This document shows positions 27,705 through 38,118 of a stretch of 42,166 bases of DNA, piece after piece. Position 1 is the first letter of the stretch. Each line of letters opens with the position of its first letter. The notes under the pieces are model-generated. The model did no database searches. It worked only from the letters and a program-made list of their open reading frames with translations, and was not told where the DNA came from. The stretch is taken from positions 1 through 42,166 of the forward strand of contig JABUQX010088382.1 in NCBI GenBank assembly GCA_015478945.1, in the 5' to 3' direction. A program made the translations under genes and the position numbers. The stretch is from Trachelipus rathkii. Lineage: Eukaryota; Arthropoda; Malacostraca; Isopoda; Trachelipodidae.

Positions 27705-27766
27705 ATTTTTTCCTCGTGGTAAATGAAAGAAGATGTGTTAATCTTAATTTTTTTTTATTTAGAAAA

Positions 27767-28050
27767 AAAAATATTTACAGTTTTAGAGCAAATTTATTTT
27801 TTGAAAAATATTTATTATAGGTTTCAAAATGAATACTGTCCCGCCATCGACGATGTTCGCTAAGTGGCGTTCCCTGTATTTTTGCTGAAGCGAATTCGGC
27901 ATGGACTGAAAAATATTAACGGGTTTAGAGCAAATTTATTTTTTGAAAAATATTTATTATAGGTTTCGAAATGGATACTGTCCCGCCATCGACGATGTTC
28001 ACTAAGTGATGTTCCCTGTATTTTTGCTGAAGCGAAATCGGCATGGACTG
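27767..28050 (-). repeat. 142-bp tandem duplication, right-arm copy
   Basis: Mirror image of the duplication at 22207-22490, with both units in the same condition, so the duplication is older than the palindrome. Confidence 0.85.
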
Positions 28051-29226
28051 AAAAAACCTTTTCGATTCCATTCCGAATAATAAAATATGGGTGCGAAACG
28101 GTAGCTGCTGCTGCTCTCGGGGCCCGACGTGACCCCCAACGCTCGCACAAGCGGAACCTTCGTCTTCGTCGTTGTGTTCGGCGATATGAAATAAAATACT
28201 TTCGACAGCGAGAGAAAATATTTTTAAAATTTTGCAAAAATGCGCGTTGAAAGCGATACACCTCCCGCTATCAACATATTTTCGCAAGAACGTTTTCTCG
28301 TCTTTGATGTCTAAACGGTCGGATATTTTTTTGAAAAAACCGTCGCTGGAAAAATTATTTTCGTCGTCGTCGTTGTAGAGAAATACCGCCTCTACTTTGA
28401 TTCTACTGTTATTTGAATGTACCACGGATTCCCAAACGCGATAAGGGGAAAAGGAATAAAACGCCCTGGTGACTGCCTCGAATTGCGCGTTTTCTTTTAA
28501 ATCGTCGATGCTGGCGTTTAAGGATTTTTTTGAAAAATATTTTTTTATAATGGAAGGAGCGTACCGAAAACTATTTCTATTCATTTCTATATTCACCCAA
28601 ACGCAAATTAACCACAGTATTCCGTAAATTGAAATTAATTTTAACGCGTTTCGGGAACTGATATTTGTATCGCCACCGACCTCGGCATTCGATAATTGAT
28701 TAAACGTCGATGCCGACGCCGACGCCAACGACGTATCCGATAGCGACTCGACTAAGTCGGATGAGAATGAACGTATTGATCGAATTCTCTCTTCTTCTCC
28801 TTTTACTTCTTCTTGAATGAATGCGATTTTCCGAATTAAATATTCGAACGTAAAAAACTTTTCGACGGTCGCGGGTTTCCTTTTTGCGGCGTCGACGTTA
28901 AAATAATCCTCGATTTTACGACACTGACTCTGTTGTTCCCGCGAAGCCGATTTCGTCGTTCTCGCCTCTCGGAGTGAGAAATCCTTTTTATTCCAATGGT
29001 GTTTTATCACGGGCACGAAATTTTTCGACGTAGGGGTGCTTAATAAATATTTTATAAATTCGGACTCCGTCGCCTTAACCTCGGTCTTCATCGTCGTTGC
29101 AGGCAAATTCTCTCCCATCGTCAAATTTATATTCAAAGCGCCGCTATCGTTAAAATGATCGTCGCCGCATATTAATAAATAAAATTCGCGAATATCGTTT
29201 ACGAGGGTCTCGTGGTTGTCGAACAT
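27925..29226 (-). CDS. Unknown 433-aa protein (right-arm copy)
   Basis: Mirror copy of 21031-22332 with the same length and, as far as I compared, an identical protein. Confidence 0.8.
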   Translation of the reverse strand: MFDNHETLVNDIREFYLLICGDDHFNDSGALNINLTMGENLPATTMKTEVKATESEFIKYLLSTPTSKNFVPVIKHHWNKKDFSLREARTTKSASREQQSQCRKIEDYFNVDAAKRKPATVEKFFTFEYLIRKIAFIQEEVKGEEERIRSIRSFSSDLVESLSDTSLASASASTFNQLSNAEVGGDTNISSRNALKLISIYGILWLICVWVNIEMNRNSFRYAPSIIKKYFSKKSLNASIDDLKENAQFEAVTRAFYSFSPYRVWESVVHSNNSRIKVEAVFLYNDDDENNFSSDGFFKKISDRLDIKDEKTFLRKYVDSGRCIAFNAHFCKILKIFSLAVESILFHIAEHNDEDEGSACASVGGHVGPREQQQLPFRTHILLFGMESKRFFQSMPISLQQKYREHHLVNIVDGGTVSISKPIINIFQKINLL

Positions 29227-29255
29227 TTTTTAAAAACAAAACAAAAAAAACAAAA

Positions 29256-29684
29256 ATGATGAATAATAAGAAGAATAATACAAAGGTAGGAAGGGGGGAA
29301 AAAAATTGGAATACTGGAGGTCGGCGTTATTTTAAAACGGGGTTTATCGTGAATAATAAACGCTACCCTCCTCTTAGATTTCACGAAACACTAAACCCAC
29401 CTCCCTCTAAAATTGACGATATTTCTGAAATCAATTCGATGAGACGGGCTATTATATTTCAATATTATTTAGGAAAAGAAGACGCGAAAACTCTAAATGG
29501 TTTCGAAACCTTAAATGTGATCAATGAAGTAGCGAGAGCTAAGAAAACCAACCACGTTTTGCAGTGGGATCCTTTAAATAATATTTATTTCCCCACCGCC
29601 GAAAACATATTTTCGACTCCCAATGAGAATGAAAGATTACCCGATGAAGATACAATTTTAAGCATAATTAAGGGGTCGTATTAA
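29256..29684 (+). CDS. Unknown 142-aa protein (right-arm copy)
   Basis: Mirror copy of 20573-21001; no amino-acid difference seen. The 29-base divergent spacer to the 433-aa gene is also kept. Confidence 0.75.
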   Translation: MMNNKKNNTKVGRGEKNWNTGGRRYFKTGFIVNNKRYPPLRFHETLNPPPSKIDDISEINSMRRAIIFQYYLGKEDAKTLNGFETLNVINEVARAKKTNHVLQWDPLNNIYFPTAENIFSTPNENERLPDEDTILSIIKGSY

Positions 29685-29796
29685 AGAAGTTAATGAGACC
29701 TGCGTGTTATTTACCGACCTTTTATTATTAATAATGCAAAAATAATTATTATTTTATATATTAAAAGTTGAACAATTTTTAATATTTAAAAAACAA

Positions 29797-30240
29797 TTAA
29801 TTTTTACTACATTTTTTATTATCCAAAACGGCGCTAAAAGACGAAACGGGACACGTTAATGTTGACGATATCTGCGATAGCGATGGCGATGGCGATGACG
29901 ACGACGATCCGCGGTAGGTTTCGCGTACCGATTGGCTGATATTTTGTCTCAATCGTACAAAACTTTCGTCGTCTAGTGAAAATTTCGAAGTTTCGTTCCG
30001 AAACACTTTATAATTTTCGGTATTGAACTTGTACGACTCTATTATTGGGATGTTTTCTAAAAAGCTTTTAGCGCATGCGTTTAAAAATATCGTTATAGAC
30101 TCATCGCGTATATCTTGGTCGTAACGCGCTGCTTGTATCAAATATTTGTTCAAAATTTTGAAAAGCGGATTGCCGAAATAAGGAGGGGGGATTTCTGGTT
30201 TTTCCACGCCGCAGCCGTAGCCGCCTTCGCCGTCTCCCAT
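29797..30240 (-). CDS. Probable histone H3-like fold protein (right-arm copy)
   Basis: Mirror copy of 20017-20460 with no amino-acid difference seen. The reasoning for the fold is given at the left copy. Confidence 0.5.
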   Translation of the reverse strand: MGDGEGGYGCGVEKPEIPPPYFGNPLFKILNKYLIQAARYDQDIRDESITIFLNACAKSFLENIPIIESYKFNTENYKVFRNETSKFSLDDESFVRLRQNISQSVRETYRGSSSSSPSPSLSQISSTLTCPVSSFSAVLDNKKCSKN

Positions 30241-30368
30241 TGTAATAAAGGAGAGGTCGTTCACTCGTTCGCCGTCGCACGGTCAGTCGTCGGTCAAAGT
30301 CCACCCGTCCGTGAAATCGATTGTCACGCAGTTGTTCTCGTTGGTCGTCGTATCCTTCTATTTTCTAG

Positions 30369-30650
30369 TTATTTTCTCAACAATTTCTCTGCGGTTCTTT
30401 CTTCCAGTTTCTGAAAACCAATAATAACGTCGTCTTCTGAGATCGTTTTTCTTTTCCTCCGTTTCGTATTTTTAGCTGAAGAATGTATAGCTTTCGTCGT
30501 AAACGTTTGTAAATAATCCTTCAATTTTTCTCTCGCCTTTTTACTGATTCGTCTAATACCAGATTTCTTCACTATTCTCTTAATGGCCAGACTGGCAATT
30601 AAAGGCGGCGGTGGTCGTGATGGATCTCTAGGTTTTCGGGGTTTTGCCAT
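30369..30650 (-). CDS. Histone H4-like protein (right-arm copy)
   Basis: Mirror copy of 19607-19888, identical at the protein level. The leader differs by a few bases and two extra As, so its promoter region has changed slightly relative to the left arm. Confidence 0.85.
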   Translation of the reverse strand: MAKPRKPRDPSRPPPPLIASLAIKRIVKKSGIRRISKKAREKLKDYLQTFTTKAIHSSAKNTKRRKRKTISEDDVIIGFQKLEERTAEKLLRK

Positions 30651-30904
30651 TATAATTTTAATTTGAACTGCACTATTGTTTTTTTTTTAAATTATTAGTT
30701 AATAATATTATTATTCGGCTAAATACATTTAAGGTTTGAAAATAAAAATAAAATTTATTAATTTATTTATTTGCGTATTTCTTATTTTTATATTTGTTTA
30801 TTTTTTCAATATTTAGAAAGAAATTCGTTTGATTTCCGCTTACATTGTTATTATTAATCGTTCAATATTTGAAGGCGCTTTCCATGTCGCTAATTATAAA
30901 ATCC

Positions 30905-31126
30905 TTAGAGTGAACTAATAGCGAGGTTCTTTCCGGTAAAACGAGGTTTATCGTACGCCTTACTACGGACGACGATGAGCAGCGACAAAGTTTTAATATT
31001 TCTTAGTCGTCCTAATGTTTCTCTTTGTCTCTTGAATTCGATATTTAAATCGTCCTCCTTTAAATATAAGTAATTAAGCAATTTCTTCGTCACGTACAAG
31101 GCTTCGCTAAAACTATCGGGATCCAT
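30905..31126 (-). CDS. Small protein, 73 aa (right-arm copy)
   Basis: Mirror copy of 19133-19354 starting at the ATG at 31126; unchanged. Confidence 0.45.
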   Translation of the reverse strand: MDPDSFSEALYVTKKLLNYLYLKEDDLNIEFKRQRETLGRLRNIKTLSLLIVVRSKAYDKPRFTGKNLAISSL

Positions 31127-31199
31127 TTCAAACTTTTTGTGATGCACAACGATAGTTTTTATTTTCTTCAAAAAACGGAAATAGTCAAAATTTAACCCT

Positions 31200-31377
31200 A
31201 AAAAACCATCCCCGACATAGTTTGTTTAGAACCTAACGACCCTAATCACACGCGCGGCGATATGATGTTGGTCGAAGCTCAAAATTTCTCAATTTGGAGC
31301 GGAGGTGGCCATCATATCGCCGCGCGTGTAATTAGGGCCGCTGGATTCTAAACAAACTATGTCGGAGATGGTTTTTT
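31200..31377. repeat. Inverted repeat, 68-bp arms (right-arm copy)
   Basis: Mirror of 18882-19059, with arms 31200-31267 and 31310-31377. The hairpin mismatches are the same in both arms, so the two hairpins share one origin and were not acquired separately. Confidence 0.9.
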
Positions 31378-31482
31378 GGGTTTCGCATCGCTGCATTTAC
31401 GGACATTTGTTGACTTTCAGACGTGAGGGGTTTAGCGTGGCCTGAAAATTTTAAAATACATTTGTATCGTCGCGTCTGGGGA

Positions 31483-31608
31483 TTAATCACCAACCAACCG
31501 CGAACTAAATAATTTCTTCAGTCGATTAAAGATCTCCCAGAATTGTGAATAATTTATCGAAAGGTATCCGGGTGAAATTTTCGTAAACACCCTCACCGGG
31601 TCATCCAT
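31483..31608 (-). CDS. Possible small protein, 41 aa (right-arm copy)
   Basis: Mirror of 18651-18776 from the ATG at 31608. It is intact but has the same weak support as the left copy. Confidence 0.3.
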   Translation of the reverse strand: MDDPVRVFTKISPGYLSINYSQFWEIFNRLKKLFSSRLVGD

Positions 31609-31719
31609 GTTTTTATATTCGTTATTAATGGATTTTATATATCTGTCAACAAAATATATATATAAAAAAATATTTTTTTCCATTTATTTATTCTTCGGCG
31701 ACGGAAGGAAAAACTATCG

Positions 31720-32706
31720 CTATAAAAGTTCGTAAACTTGTTGGTTTCGGCATGAAATTCTGCGCGGTGTTTTTTTAGTCTCCATGAATTGTTCGAAAAG
31801 ATGTGGCCTTTTGGTTTTCAGAGCGTTGATGTCGCTGTATTTAATTAAAATATCGTCTATGTAATAATCCCCGTCTTCGAATTCCGAACATGGATCTGAG
31901 AGAACAATCTCGCCACGGGTGTTCAGCAGGTATCTATTAGAACCCGCGTCGGAAGTCTTTTCGATTAAAGATCGCACCCCTGGAAACGGAAATCTCAATA
32001 CGTTCATGCCCGGTTTATCGATTTCGAGTTCGAATATTTTCTTCGTTTCCGGTTCGGATGGGAACGAATATAATTTATGATGTGCTTTACAACCGCAGAC
32101 GGTTTTTTGAGGGTGCTTCTTAAAATTTTCCTCGTTGCCGCGCGTGCCGAACGCGTTGATAAACACGGCCGGTGATCGAGTGCAAAAGTTTTCAACGAAT
32201 GGTAATGGATCTTCGTAATGGTCGTTTTTTTCATCCGCATCACCTCGCTGATTCCAAACGACGTCGAGCTCGCGCTGCGATAGGGAAAAATTCTTATTAA
32301 TTACGGCTCCGTTTGGAAGGGCGAATAACGTTTTCGTTTTCAAAGGTTCGGTTAGCGGAGGAAGCTTCGTCGTCGATCCGACTCTTCTTCCGGCTTCCTC
32401 CGCCGCGCTCCGTCGTCGCAATTTCGCCAAATTTCGGCAATCAAAATTCGAAAAGAAGTCGCACAATGAGACGGAATAAAATAAAAGGTCGGCGTTAAGC
32501 ATCGACTCCCCGCCGGCGCTTGTTAAGTACTTTTTGTTTACCGATAAGAATTCATCCGTATTTCGAATGCGAGTGGCTTTCGACCTATCGCGATTCTTAT
32601 AAATTTTGGAGTAGCTCAGTAGAATCGATTTTATCATTAGCAACGTAATGGTAAAGGCGACGACCGCGAATAGAACGCGGGCTACGAAACCGTCCGCTCG
32701 ATTCAT
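31720..32706 (-). CDS. Signal-anchored PIF-like or envelope protein, intact C-terminus (right-arm copy)
   Basis: The 328-aa version of the gene at 17358-18326. The two proteins agree up to RRIS; this one continues with CRNQQVYELL and adds a seventh cysteine. No poly-T tract is present, so I take this to be the original form. One silent change (CCG to CCA) lies near position 31981. Confidence 0.75.
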   Translation of the reverse strand: MNRADGFVARVLFAVVAFTITLLMIKSILLSYSKIYKNRDRSKATRIRNTDEFLSVNKKYLTSAGGESMLNADLLFYSVSLCDFFSNFDCRNLAKLRRRSAAEEAGRRVGSTTKLPPLTEPLKTKTLFALPNGAVINKNFSLSQRELDVVWNQRGDADEKNDHYEDPLPFVENFCTRSPAVFINAFGTRGNEENFKKHPQKTVCGCKAHHKLYSFPSEPETKKIFELEIDKPGMNVLRFPFPGVRSLIEKTSDAGSNRYLLNTRGEIVLSDPCSEFEDGDYYIDDILIKYSDINALKTKRPHLFEQFMETKKTPRRISCRNQQVYELL

Positions 32707-32728
32707 TTTGCGTCGGATCGTAATTAAC

Positions 32729-33277
32729 TTAGAAAAGAGTGACAGGGTATTTCAGCTCGACGCAATTTTCGTCGATCAAACAGAGTTTAAAAATTTCAAT
32801 GTTTCTATCGACGAGCGAAAGAATGCCCCTTCTTATCGTTATATCCGCGCTCGAAGAGAGGTGAGCTAATCGTACGATAAAATGATTCACCTTTCCGAAA
32901 GTTCTCAGTAGTTCTTTTTTACGTTCGATTAGGGAGATTATTGATCGGTCGTACTCTAACAGTCCAGAATGAAAAAATAATACGTTGTTAAATACGGTAT
33001 TTAAAAACTTTTGTTCGATATCACTTTCTTCATTAACGTAGAAAAAGCTGAAAGCGATTGCTTTCTCGCTGTCTTTATTTAAATACTTATATAAATGATC
33101 GAAGGCGAGCGCGTTTCTGCGATATCCACGGTTGCAAAAGATTGTAAACCTAACTCGTTCTCCGGTCGCCGCGAAGAAATATCGAAAATTTTCGAGAAGA
33201 GAGAATAGCAAAGTATTTTCTATTAAATGATTTTCGTAATTGCCGATAAAAATAGCGATTCTTTTTTCAATTTTCAT
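32729..33277 (-). CDS. Unknown 182-aa protein (right-arm copy)
   Basis: Mirror copy of 16787-17335 with an identical protein. The upstream AT-rich leader (33290-33350) differs from the left arm at three or four bases. Confidence 0.8.
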   Translation of the reverse strand: MKIEKRIAIFIGNYENHLIENTLLFSLLENFRYFFAATGERVRFTIFCNRGYRRNALAFDHLYKYLNKDSEKAIAFSFFYVNEESDIEQKFLNTVFNNVLFFHSGLLEYDRSIISLIERKKELLRTFGKVNHFIVRLAHLSSSADITIRRGILSLVDRNIEIFKLCLIDENCVELKYPVTLF

Positions 33278-33480
33278 TTTATTTTATTTTAAATTATTTA
33301 ATCATTAAATAATATATACATACATATATAAATTTATTTCACTTATTTAATTAAAAAAAAATTTTTTAGTTTCTTTCAAAGGTAGGACTGATGTTTCATT
33401 ATTGAATCACCCGCATTGTACAAAAAAAAAACGCGCCGACAAAACCTCGCAAATTCGCTTCCATCTACTCTTCTCTAATT

Positions 33481-33693
33481 ATGAAATTCAATTGGAATCA
33501 GCAAGAGGATAAGATTCCACCGACGATGAAGAACGGGACGGTAGTATACCCGAGAAATATAATTTTAAAAATAGTTTGGAAGACAAAGGGGGGGGGATGT
33601 TGGAAAGAATCTGCAACAACTCTTATAAACATCACCAATTCGAGCTTCCCTATGAGATGCTTGAGAGTCGCGCTCCTTCGTGGTGGGTTCTAG
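33481..33693 (+). CDS. Small frame, 70 aa (right-arm copy)
   Basis: Mirror copy of 16370-16582 with Met instead of Leu at residue 16 (ATG for TTG). The nine-G run is the same length. Confidence 0.5.
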   Translation: MKFNWNQQEDKIPPTMKNGTVVYPRNIILKIVWKTKGGGCWKESATTLINITNSSFPMRCLRVALLRGGF

Positions 33694-33809
33694 GTTTACC
33701 TAACAGCGAAGACCACATATTGGTCCTTCAAAACGTAAGTAGCGTAAGAACCAGAATGCGAGATCTTCTCAATAACAAGCAAAAAAAAAAGTTCATCTGG
33801 AATGGATGA
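33576..33809 (+). CDS. Small frame, 77 aa (right-arm copy)
   Basis: Mirror copy of 16254-16487, unchanged, again ending in an ATGA overlap with the next frame. Confidence 0.5.
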   Translation: MEDKGGGMLERICNNSYKHHQFELPYEMLESRAPSWWVLGLPNSEDHILVLQNVSSVRTRMRDLLNNKQKKKFIWNG

Positions 33810-34300
33810 CGATTTCGAAGGAACCGCTGACGTGGAGTCCCGATGCGCCGCCGAATGATCTCGGCGTTATAATCACTAACCACGGTAAGGCGACTAAGTA
33901 TAGATACACCCCACCATCGTTCTTTCTTGATATAAAAGTTATTCCCTTAATGAGGCTGGAGTTTACGCGAGAGCGCGTTGAAATTACGGACGACGAGGAC
34001 GAAGAAGAAGTCGATATGGATTTAAATACCCTCTGTAACGAAGCGTCAAAAATGAAATATCGATTCGCCGCCGACGCCGCCGACGACGCCGCCGCCGATG
34101 ACGTCGCCCGAAAGGTAAAGATCGGCGACGCGTCCGTCTCTGATTTTCCCTTCCGATCGACATCGACGTTTAAATCCGAAAAAACGCAACAAAGTCAACA
34201 TATAACCAATCAGCAGATTATCCATGATGGCGCACCCATCATCATCATCATCGCCGCCGCCACGACCCCGCGATCTCAGAAGAACATTGGAAGAAATTGA
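33806..34300 (+). CDS. Small protein, 164 aa (right-arm copy)
   Basis: Mirror copy of 15766-16257 with one extra Glu codon in the acidic tract (GAA repeat length difference). Confidence 0.6.
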   Translation: MTISKEPLTWSPDAPPNDLGVIITNHGKATKYRYTPPSFFLDIKVIPLMRLEFTRERVEITDDEDEEEVDMDLNTLCNEASKMKYRFAADAADDAAADDVARKVKIGDASVSDFPFRSTSTFKSEKTQQSQHITNQQIIHDGAPIIIIIAAATTPRSQKNIGRN

Positions 34301-34532
34301 AGACTCGATCTCGTTATCCCCTTCTACGATATATTCGCCGGGGAAGCAGAGGAAGCTGATGTTTATTAGGCGACTTTTAAGTATATCCACGGAAAATTTT
34401 GATATTTTATCAGATGTGGGATACGATTTTAAAATACTCAAAAATGTTGTAGTCCGAATAAATAAGCTTAAATTTGCTCGTTTTTGTTCACCATTAGTAG
34501 TAAACGACGAATCTTTTTATTACATATTTTGA
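34224..34532 (+). CDS. Small protein, 102 aa (right-arm copy)
   Basis: Mirror copy of 15534-15842, unchanged, overlapping the end of the 164-aa frame. Confidence 0.55.
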   Translation: MMAHPSSSSSPPPRPRDLRRTLEEIEDSISLSPSTIYSPGKQRKLMFIRRLLSISTENFDILSDVGYDFKILKNVVVRINKLKFARFCSPLVVNDESFYYIF

Positions 34533-34692
34533 ATCTTTTAGCTTCAAGAAAATTCGTTTTTATTTTTTTAAATTTTTTCAGCATAGTAAATAAATTATTT
34601 TCTAATTTCAAAAGAATTAACTTACCACGCCACGCAATTTTTTTTTACTAAAAATACATTATATTTAATCGATTCCTTAAGAATTTATCAAA

Positions 34693-35238
34693 ATGAGCGC
34701 TAAGAAAGCCATGAAAAGGGGCGGAGGAAAACGCGAGAATTTGAGTATCGCCAAGGATCCAACTCAAATTGACGAGTATGTTACATTGCCTTGCAAAATT
34801 AATATACATAAAGTTGTTCAAAATATTTGTATCAGGATGCCTGAGGGTTCAGACTTCGATGTCGTTGAAAAGATCGATACTCTTGAAGGTTTAAGCAAAT
34901 CCGCAAAAAAACTAAAAGAAGGTATCCATTTTGTGACCGGTTATACCCACTCTACGAAAAAGAGTAATAAAGACGAAAATTACGACGATGACGACAATGC
35001 CGATGAAACCGATAGCGATGACGCCGCAGAAGAAGATGAAGAAGATTCCGGAGATGATGACAGAAACGACTATAATAATGAAACTGATAATGATGATGAT
35101 GATGAAGAGGATTCCGAAAACGAGGTCTTAAATTCTGGTCCAGTGTTAAAGAAAAGGAAGAGGAAGGGTTCTTTTACCCTAAATAATTCCAAAAAAAGAA
35201 ATAGAGGTGCAAAGAAAATGAGATTCAAAAAACACTAA
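34693..35238 (+). CDS. Basic-acidic-basic protein, copy B, 181 aa (right arm)
   Basis: Mirror copy of 14828-15373, unchanged at the protein level, with the same CTTAAG upstream. Confidence 0.8.
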   Translation: MSAKKAMKRGGGKRENLSIAKDPTQIDEYVTLPCKINIHKVVQNICIRMPEGSDFDVVEKIDTLEGLSKSAKKLKEGIHFVTGYTHSTKKSNKDENYDDDDNADETDSDDAAEEDEEDSGDDDRNDYNNETDNDDDDEEDSENEVLNSGPVLKKRKRKGSFTLNNSKKRNRGAKKMRFKKH

Positions 35239-35703
35239 TAACAATAATAATAAAAATATTAAAAATAATAATAATAATAATTACAATTATTTTTATTATT
35301 ATTGCGTTGAGACCGCGTTTAACAGGCGCTTTATTATTTTGTTAAAACGAGTATTTGAAGAAAGACATTTTAACTAAAATAAATATTTTTTTTCAAATTG
35401 TTTTTTTTTTTATTTTCCCGTTTTGTGAAAAACTACATTTATTTTATATTAGCTTTCTAATCAATAAAAAATTATTTTTTTAAAAAAATTAGAAAGTCCT
35501 TTCTCGGTACATTTTTTTAATTAACAAAAAAAACAATAATGACTACTAGATCGGCATCGACTTCGAATTTATTTTTTTAAATTTTTTCAACATAGTAAAT
35601 AAATTATTATTTTCTAATTTCAAAAGAATTAACTTACCACGCCACGCAATTTTTTTTAATAAAAATACATTATATTTAATCGATTCCTTAAGAATTTATC
35701 AAA

Positions 35704-36207
35704 ATGAGCGCTAAGAAAGCCATGAAAAGGGGCGGAGGAAAACGCGAGAATTTGAGTATCGCCAAGGATCCAACTCAAATTGACGAGAGTGTTACATTGC
35801 CTTGCAAAATTAATATACATAAAGTTGTTCAAAATATTTGTATCAGGATGCCTGAGGGTTCAGACTTCGATGTCGTTGAAAAGATCAATACTCTTGAAGG
35901 TTTAAGCAAATCCTACATCAACTCTAAGAAAAAGAGTAATAAAGACGAAAATTACGACGGCGACGACAATGCCGATGAAACCGATAGCGATGATGCCACA
36001 GAAGAAGATGAAGAAGATTCCGGAGATGATGATAGAAATGACGATAATAATGAAACTGATAATGATGATGATGAAGAGGATTCCGAAAACGAGGTCTTAA
36101 ATTCTGGTCCCGTGTTAAAGAAAAGAAAGAGGAAGGGCTCTTTTACCCCAAATAATTCCAAAAAAAGAAAAAGAGGTGCAAAGAAAATGAGATTCAAAAA
36201 ACACTAA
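35704..36207 (+). CDS. Basic-acidic-basic protein, copy A, 167 aa (right arm)
   Basis: Mirror copy of 13858-14361, unchanged at the protein level. The leader has AATAAAAAT where the left arm has AGTAAAAAA-type sequence, a small indel. Confidence 0.8.
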   Translation: MSAKKAMKRGGGKRENLSIAKDPTQIDESVTLPCKINIHKVVQNICIRMPEGSDFDVVEKINTLEGLSKSYINSKKKSNKDENYDGDDNADETDSDDATEEDEEDSGDDDRNDDNNETDNDDDEEDSENEVLNSGPVLKKRKRKGSFTPNNSKKRKRGAKKMRFKKH

Positions 36208-36509
36208 TAACAATAATAATAAAAATATTATAAATAATAATAATAATAATAATTACAATTATTTTTATTATTATTGCGTTGAGACCGCGTTTAACGGGCG
36301 CTTTATTATTTTGTTAAACCGAGTATTTGAAGAAGGACATTTTAACTGAAATAAATATTTTTTTTCAAATTGTTTTTTTTTATTTTCCCGTTGTGTGAAA
36401 AACTACATTTATTTTATATTAGCTTTCTAATCAATAAAAAATTATTTTTTTAAAAAAATTAGAAAGACCTTTCTCGGTACATTTTTTTAATTAACAAAAA
36501 AAAACAACA

Positions 36510-37139
36510 ATGACTACTAGATCGGCATCGACTTCGAATGTCGACAGCGCCTCTATCAGCCCCCACGAGGATGGAAATTATAGTACGATACAACCGAATA
36601 AAGGCAAACCGCCACCCCGGGTGTTTAAAATTCCTTCAAATTCCGAAACCTTTTTTGATAACCTAAAATCAACCCTCGTTAGGAACGAATCTCTTCACGG
36701 AATACCTTTGTGGCAATTAAATATTGTCTTTAAAATGGATTTTGAAAAAGATGAAATCTTTGAAATGGTTCAAAAATTTGAACGCGATTTAAATACGATT
36801 TTCGGAAATATTGACTTAAAAGCTAGCGCCGCCAACCCCGCGGGTGCGAAAGGGGGGCGCGCGGCGAAAAAAAAGGCGTCGAGAAGGAGCATCGTCGGTG
36901 ATCCTAAAGTTATGAAAGAAATTGCTGGTCAAGTAGAAAATATCCTTACGCCTCTGTTCGAGAGGTTCACGAGTAAGATATCAAAAATCAATCGTATAAA
37001 CGATATCGTGAAATTCAACGTGATACTCATTTGCGTAAACCATTTGCGTGCATACACTAAAGGAAAAACCTGCAAAATAATTTTATGGGCGACGATTAAT
37101 AATTTACTTAAAAACGCGAGAAAGCGTTTGGGGGTATAA
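36510..37139 (+). CDS. Unknown basic 209-aa protein (right-arm copy)
   Basis: Mirror copy of 12926-13555 with an identical protein. Confidence 0.8.
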   Translation: MTTRSASTSNVDSASISPHEDGNYSTIQPNKGKPPPRVFKIPSNSETFFDNLKSTLVRNESLHGIPLWQLNIVFKMDFEKDEIFEMVQKFERDLNTIFGNIDLKASAANPAGAKGGRAAKKKASRRSIVGDPKVMKEIAGQVENILTPLFERFTSKISKINRINDIVKFNVILICVNHLRAYTKGKTCKIILWATINNLLKNARKRLGV

Positions 37140-37185
37140 ATTTTTTTTTCTAGTCAAAAACGAAAAGTATTTTTTATTTCGCCAA

Positions 37186-38025
37186 ATGGAAGAAATAAAT
37201 CCTTTCGAGCTCGCGACGTTGACAATTGGATTTAATCTGTACCAGAAAATGGGCGTAGAATTTCTATATGCTTTATATAGACGCTGGAAAGGTCAGAAAA
37301 AATTCATAGTGCTATTTAAAGGGGACGAAAAATCGAAAGGTTTTACCATCCTCGCCGCCGCTAAAACGTATTACAGAGACCGCCCCGACGAGTACGCAAA
37401 ATTGAAATTAATATCCCCCATACCTTTTTCGGAATTGGAATATAGGTTTAATTTCGAAACGACGCTTTCTTCGCATAAAGAAGATTTTAGATTTAAACAA
37501 AACGAATTCGACAATGATGGTTATATAGTCGATGATTACAAAACTAAATTCGAAAATAGGGTATTTTCGTATAATAATTTTTTAAATGAAAAGATCCAAA
37601 ATAAAAGAAATGATCGGAATATTAGTATCAGCAGCAGCGACATAGGCCGCGGCGGCGGCGACGACGAAAAATCGGCGTCCTTGAAGCTAGCGGAACTATC
37701 TCAAAATCTCAGACATAAATTTGTCGCTCGTGGTAAAAAATCTTTAAAATCAAAAAAAGAAAGCAGCGCGATTTCCCACACCGACGAAAAAGGTAACGGC
37801 AACAGCTCGACGAATTTTGGGGTCGACGAAGAAGGAGACGGAGGAAAAATTAAGGGGGGGGTAGACGGCGGCGTCGTCGACAATTTCTTTGTAGACGTCG
37901 ATCTTCATTTTTTAATAAAAAGTTTTAGCGAATACGCGAGATGGTCAAATAATATAGGAGATAGTATTATGGATTTAGCGGCTTTCGTAGCCTTTTCGAA
38001 TGATCGTGTTTATATAAATATATAA
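37186..38025 (+). CDS. Unknown 279-aa protein (right-arm copy)
   Basis: Mirror copy of 12040-12879 with an identical protein. Confidence 0.85.
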   Translation: MEEINPFELATLTIGFNLYQKMGVEFLYALYRRWKGQKKFIVLFKGDEKSKGFTILAAAKTYYRDRPDEYAKLKLISPIPFSELEYRFNFETTLSSHKEDFRFKQNEFDNDGYIVDDYKTKFENRVFSYNNFLNEKIQNKRNDRNISISSSDIGRGGGDDEKSASLKLAELSQNLRHKFVARGKKSLKSKKESSAISHTDEKGNGNSSTNFGVDEEGDGGKIKGGVDGGVVDNFFVDVDLHFLIKSFSEYARWSNNIGDSIMDLAAFVAFSNDRVYINI

Positions 38026-38118
38026 ACGTGTTAGTAAATTTTTTTATTTTTAAATTTTTATAGTAATGTATCGTTCTAGTTCTTTTAGATTTTTTACCCA
38101 TATACGGAAAAAAGAAAA